DNA of 64,000 nucleotides from an uncultured Cytophagales bacterium (GTDB lineage Bacteria; Bacteroidota; Bacteroidia; Cytophagales; Amoebophilaceae), in assembly GCA_946409305.1 (NCBI GenBank), contig CAMJVU010000001.1:1-64000 (forward strand). Reading direction: 5' to 3'. The position numbers were made by a program, and so were the translations under genes. The notes under the pieces were generated by a model. That model saw only the letters and a program-made list of their open reading frames with translations. It was not told the DNA's origin and made no database searches. Every line of letters starts with the position of its first letter. The first letter of the stretch is position 1. Of this stretch, positions 60,814 through 64,000 are shown in pieces.

Positions 60814-61215
60814 AGAAAAAAATCGTAATCAGTTTAAACAAATTAGATCAAATCGTTGTTTATTTTACATCATAATCGCAGTACTGCGATAGACAGATAT
60901 AAGTTATGTTTGATCGGTAGTAATGTGGACTATTTTCCATTTGTGGTATTTTTGGACGGGTTTGGATTGACAGAGTATAGGTTATGCTGGTTAACATTTA
61001 AGGGAAATGGTGGAATAAGAAGGATAGAGGTAAACAATAATAACATATATGAGTGTCGCAAAAATTACACAATAAACATTTGAGAACTCGTAATGATAAA
61101 AGTTGAGAAAAGTACAATGGAAGAAAGATCCTTAAATTAGAACGTGTGAGCTTTTTCACGAACGTTTTATTTTTAAAGAAAAAATATAGATTCAGTGAAT
61201 TAAATTGGAAAAGAT
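60814..61215. other. Non-coding stretch
   Basis: About 400 bases. One open frame, 60856-61083 (75 residues, TTG start), has no recognisable family and atypical composition; I consider it unlikely to be a gene. Nothing else seen. Confidence 0.35.
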
Positions 61216-62496
61216 CTATTCAGTAATTTGTTTTTTTATAGCTGTGAATCCTGTGTATTTTTGCAGTGTATTCGGTATTTTTATTTCGTTATTACAATAG
61301 TTCTTTTCTATTAAGGCAGCCATTATTCTAGGTAAAGCTAGTGCACTACCGTTTAATGTGTGAAGCTGATGTTTTTCATTATTTTTATCCTTGTATCTCA
61401 AATTAAGTCTGTTAGATTGATATGTTTCAAAGTTACTTATAGAACTGGATTCTAGCCATCTGTCTTGTCCAATTGAGTAAACTTCGATATCATACGTAAA
61501 TGCTGAGTTGAATCCAAGATCACCTGTGCATAATGTGAGAACTCTATATGGTAGTTCGAGTTTTTGAACTAATCCTTCTACATAACTTCTCATTTCTTCT
61601 AATACTTTATAAGATTCTTCAGGCTTTACTATTTCAACAATCTCTACTTTATCGAATTGATGTAATCTATTTAGACCTCTAACATCTTTTCCCCAAGATC
61701 CTGCTTCACGTCTAAAACATGGGGTATATCCAGTTATTTTTATTGGTAAATCATCTTCATTAACGATACAATTCCTGTATATGTTCGTTAGAGGAACTTC
61801 TGCTGTAGGGATTAGATAAAATTTGTCATCTACATGATACATTTGATTTTCTTTATCTGGCAATTGTCCTGTTCCATAAAAGCTATCTTCATTGCAGATA
61901 ATTGGTAGTTCATGTTCTTTAAATCCTGCTTCTTTGGCTTCATCTAAGAAAAAGTTTATTAGTGCTCTTTGTAATCTTGCACCATCACCTTTGTACACTG
62001 GAAATCCTGCTCCCATCAATTTATTACCCAATTCAAAATCTATAATGTCAAATTGTTTTATAAGTTCGTAGTGAGGGATTTTATTTTCAACCTTAGGAAT
62101 GTCTGTTTGAAATACGACTTTATTATCATTAGAATTCTTTCCAACCGGAACATTATCGTTCGGAATATTAGGAATATCATATAATGCTTTCTTTAGTTCG
62201 TTCTCGACGATTTGCAGTTCATTTTTTAATGATTTACTCTTCTCTCGTTGTTCTCTAACTTTTACTTTTAAAACATCGACGTTATCATCGTTGTTGCTAG
62301 AAGATATTAAACGTTCAATATCTTTTGTAGAAGCATTAATATTTGACAAGATTGTATCTAAATCTTTTTGTATTTGTTTTCTATTGGCGTTAAGTTCTGA
62401 GACTTTATTTACCAATTCTTTCGCATTTTTAACATTTCTATATTCCAATCGTTTGATTACGTATTCAGGTTTATCAAATAAATCGAGATCTAACAT
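61216..62496 (-). CDS. serS: Seryl-tRNA synthetase
   Basis: Class II synthetase, 426 residues. N-terminal long coiled coil for tRNA-Ser variable-arm binding, then motif 2 around PCFRREAGSWGKDVRGLNRLHQF and motif 3 around LNGSALALPRIMAALIE. Pairs with the tRNA-Ser (GGA) in this window. Confidence 0.97.
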   Translation of the reverse strand: MLDLDLFDKPEYVIKRLEYRNVKNAKELVNKVSELNANRKQIQKDLDTILSNINASTKDIERLISSSNNDDNVDVLKVKVREQREKSKSLKNELQIVENELKKALYDIPNIPNDNVPVGKNSNDNKVVFQTDIPKVENKIPHYELIKQFDIIDFELGNKLMGAGFPVYKGDGARLQRALINFFLDEAKEAGFKEHELPIICNEDSFYGTGQLPDKENQMYHVDDKFYLIPTAEVPLTNIYRNCIVNEDDLPIKITGYTPCFRREAGSWGKDVRGLNRLHQFDKVEIVEIVKPEESYKVLEEMRSYVEGLVQKLELPYRVLTLCTGDLGFNSAFTYDIEVYSIGQDRWLESSSISNFETYQSNRLNLRYKDKNNEKHQLHTLNGSALALPRIMAALIEKNYCNNEIKIPNTLQKYTGFTAIKKQITE

Positions 62497-62684
62497 ATAT
62501 TTTTGTTAATCTTATTCATCAACTAATTCGTCTTTATTACGTTAAATTGGATAATATTTTAAGTTAATTTAGAAGATTCCGATAAACCGAGTTATCTTCA
62601 ATTTTTGCAGCCCTATGTTGTCATTTGATTCTTTTATTAGATACTTTTTAATTCAATTTTTAACTATATCTCATCGTTTACCAA

Positions 62685-62801
62685 TCATTTTTTCTTTGTC
62701 TTCATTACTATTAGAACTGAAATAAAAATGAGAAATATAAAACATAAAAATCCTATAATATATTTCGATTTTTGAATTTTTATTTTAGATTTCTCGATCA
62801 T
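62685..62801 (-). CDS. Possible 38-residue single-span membrane peptide
   Basis: Frame ATG 62801 to TGA 62685: a basic start (MIEKSKIKIQKSKY), one hydrophobic span (IIGFLCFIFLIFISVLIV) and a Lys-rich end. It lies 14 bases after the dead DUF4422 gene. Could be a real small protein or a remnant. Confidence 0.35.
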   Translation of the reverse strand: MIEKSKIKIQKSKYIIGFLCFIFLIFISVLIVMKTKKK

Positions 62802-62815
62802 TGTTTCGGTATTAA

Positions 62816-63655
62816 TTATTTTTTTTCGTGTATTCTTCCGTGAAAATTATGTTCAAAGTAAAGAGAAGATAATCTTTCGAAAAGAAAACCATATAGTCTA
62901 CTCTGATATTTGATTTTAGAGATATCATTTTCGTCTTTGATTGAAGGATAATTCTCCCGTAATACTTCGTTTTTTACAAATATAGGAGTATCACTATCAT
63001 CGTGAGCATTTATTACGTCACTAATTTTATCGACAATGTCGAATAAAAAATTACAATATTTCATAAAGTCATTTTTCCTCATTATGAACATGTTCTTGTA
63101 ATAAGTTTCTTTACTATTTTTGAATTTCAACCAACTGTCATAATAATCGGGATAATTTTCTTTTAAAATATAATCACATGTATCTATTACCGTTTTGTTA
63201 TGATCTATACAGAATTCTTCATAATTGTTTTATCCGTTAAAATGCTCTTTTTTAGGTATAATTATGTCATTGATTTTAAAGATGTTATTCAAAATAGTAT
63301 CAGCATCTTTTAAAAATAAAAAATCAAAATATCGTCGATAGTGACATATTCCGATATATTCTGTTGTGATAACATCTGGATGTTTCCAGAGATAATAAAT
63401 TCTTGCGCATTCGCTATAACACATATCGTGATTTTTAATAAAATCGTCGTTAGAAACGTCTAATGTGCGTAATCCATAATCTCTAGGATTCTTGTACGAA
63501 TGCATCAAAACTAAATTTCTGTTGTTAGGGTATTCACCAAAAAAGTCTTTATGTGCACAAATAAAAATGGTGTAATCAGACTTTTGAATTGCACAAATCG
63601 CAATAACAAAAACAGATAATAGTCTGGATATTTTAGACGTCTAACCCACAAACAT
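62816..63655 (-). pseudogene. DUF4422 glycosyltransferase, two in-frame stops
   Basis: The frame runs from ATG 63655 (MFVG) through TAG 63641-63643 and TAA 63230-63232 to a final TAA at 62816. Between the stops I read an anchor (LLSVFVIAICAIQ), the DUF4422 start YTIFICAHKDFFG and the family motif YIGICHYRRYFDF; after the second stop NNYEEFCIDHN and the end FERLSSLYFEHNFHGRIHEKK. All parts are in one frame, so these are substitutions, not frameshifts. DUF4422 enzymes are glycosyltransferases of capsule and surface-glycan loci. Confidence 0.85.
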
Positions 63656-63729
63656 AATCAAACTACGAATTAAAGGATAAATGCTTAAATGTAACCAAAA
63701 AACTTACGAATTAATAAGTCTCTTCCACC

Positions 63730-64000
63730 TTAAACACAATCTTTTCCAAACTTCTTTTTTAAACTTTCCATATCATTCAACTTAAGGCATCCTTGGAACA
63801 TTCCATTCGCTGTAAAATTTTTACCGATTTTCCACTTATTCCAGCCAACAATTTCTTCCAATTCTGAACACCCATCAAACATGCCGTCAAACTTAGCTAC
63901 CTTATTTGTGTTTAGATTATCTAAACCGCCCACTTTTTTAAGTTTTACACAACCACTAAACATATTGGTCATATTTCCGACAATACCACCTTTCCCAGTG
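63730..64000 (-). CDS. BspA-like DUF285 protein, 3' end only
   Basis: Frame open to the right edge of the window, stop at 63730. Repeats read MTNMFSGCVKLKKVGGLDNL, then FDGMFDGCSELEEI and ANGMFQGCLKLND, the DUF285 pattern. It differs in repeat sequence from the gene at 2-3166 and ends directly after the repeats with no unknown C-terminal domain. Confidence 0.8.
   Translation of the reverse strand, partial: TGKGGIVGNMTNMFSGCVKLKKVGGLDNLNTNKVAKFDGMFDGCSELEEIVGWNKWKIGKNFTANGMFQGCLKLNDMESLKKKFGKDCV

Noticed and set aside
60856-61083. 75-residue plus-strand open frame
   Set aside because: TTG start, no recognisable family and no leader; probably chance.

Overview
The window looks like a piece of the chromosome of an AT-rich, genome-reduced member of the Bacteroidota, probably an obligate intracellular symbiont or parasite of a eukaryote (an Amoebophilus/Cardinium-like lifestyle). 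This is inferred from protein sequence only. The bacteroidotal signs are the AtpD insert, the S18 C-terminus, the DivIC/FtsB form, MurC, S12/S7/EF-G and L9. The host-associated signs are a secreted ubiquitin-specific protease, a secreted eukaryote-like NMN adenylyltransferase, a macrodomain-like lipoprotein, BspA/DUF285 repeat proteins, many short secreted lineage-specific proteins, fresh pseudogenes and broken-up housekeeping operons. I saw no ribosomal RNA, CRISPR array, prophage or intact insertion sequence.

Layout. 1-3.2 kb: 3' part of a three-module BspA/DUF285 protein. 3.2-4.1 kb: sparse, one tiny lipoprotein. 4.1-8.7 kb (minus): rpsF-rpsR-rplI-lipoprotein-rpsL-rpsG-fusA. 8.9-16 kb (plus): murC, a yidD-alr fusion, ftsB/divIC, an extended rpmH, a YddA/BacA-type ABC transporter, grpE, dnaJ. 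16-28.4 kb: accessory zone with a 798-residue secreted protein, ychF, the macrodomain-like lipoprotein, a partial duplicate of tRNA-Asn plus the mltG 5' end, the secreted NMNAT-like protein, thyA, three copies of a secreted family (one dead) and the secreted deubiquitinase. 29-43.7 kb: housekeeping genes (folA, yraN, a SIMPL protein, def, recA, frr, a lytic transglycosylase, bamD-like, infC, tRNA-Leu, tRNA-Cys, mltG, tRNA-Asn, rsmA, atpD, valS) with outer-membrane-like genes between them. 43.7-48.6 kb: amplified membrane cluster of three CmpB-like proteins (one dead), two PAP2 phosphatases and a GT2 glycosyltransferase, with a decayed second copy of the valS 5' end as the scar of a tandem duplication. 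48.7-64 kb: gatA, a zinc membrane protease, dnaA, tRNA-Ser, rplL-rplJ-rplA, dprA, beta-barrel-like paralogues (one dead), mnmG, serS, a dead DUF4422 glycosyltransferase and the 3' end of a second DUF285 protein.

How it fits together. The core genes serve translation, peptidoglycan (murC, alr, mltG, SLT, divIC), the outer membrane (bamD-like, barrel families) and the folate/thymidylate pathway. The accessory genes look aimed at the host: ubiquitin removal, NAD/ADP-ribose chemistry, surface-exposed repeats and a recycled N-terminal export leader. The strongest candidates for something undescribed are the macrodomain-like lipoprotein beside the exported NMNAT, the leader-sharing secreted family, the YidD-Alr fusion and the unknown C-terminal domain of the DUF285 protein.
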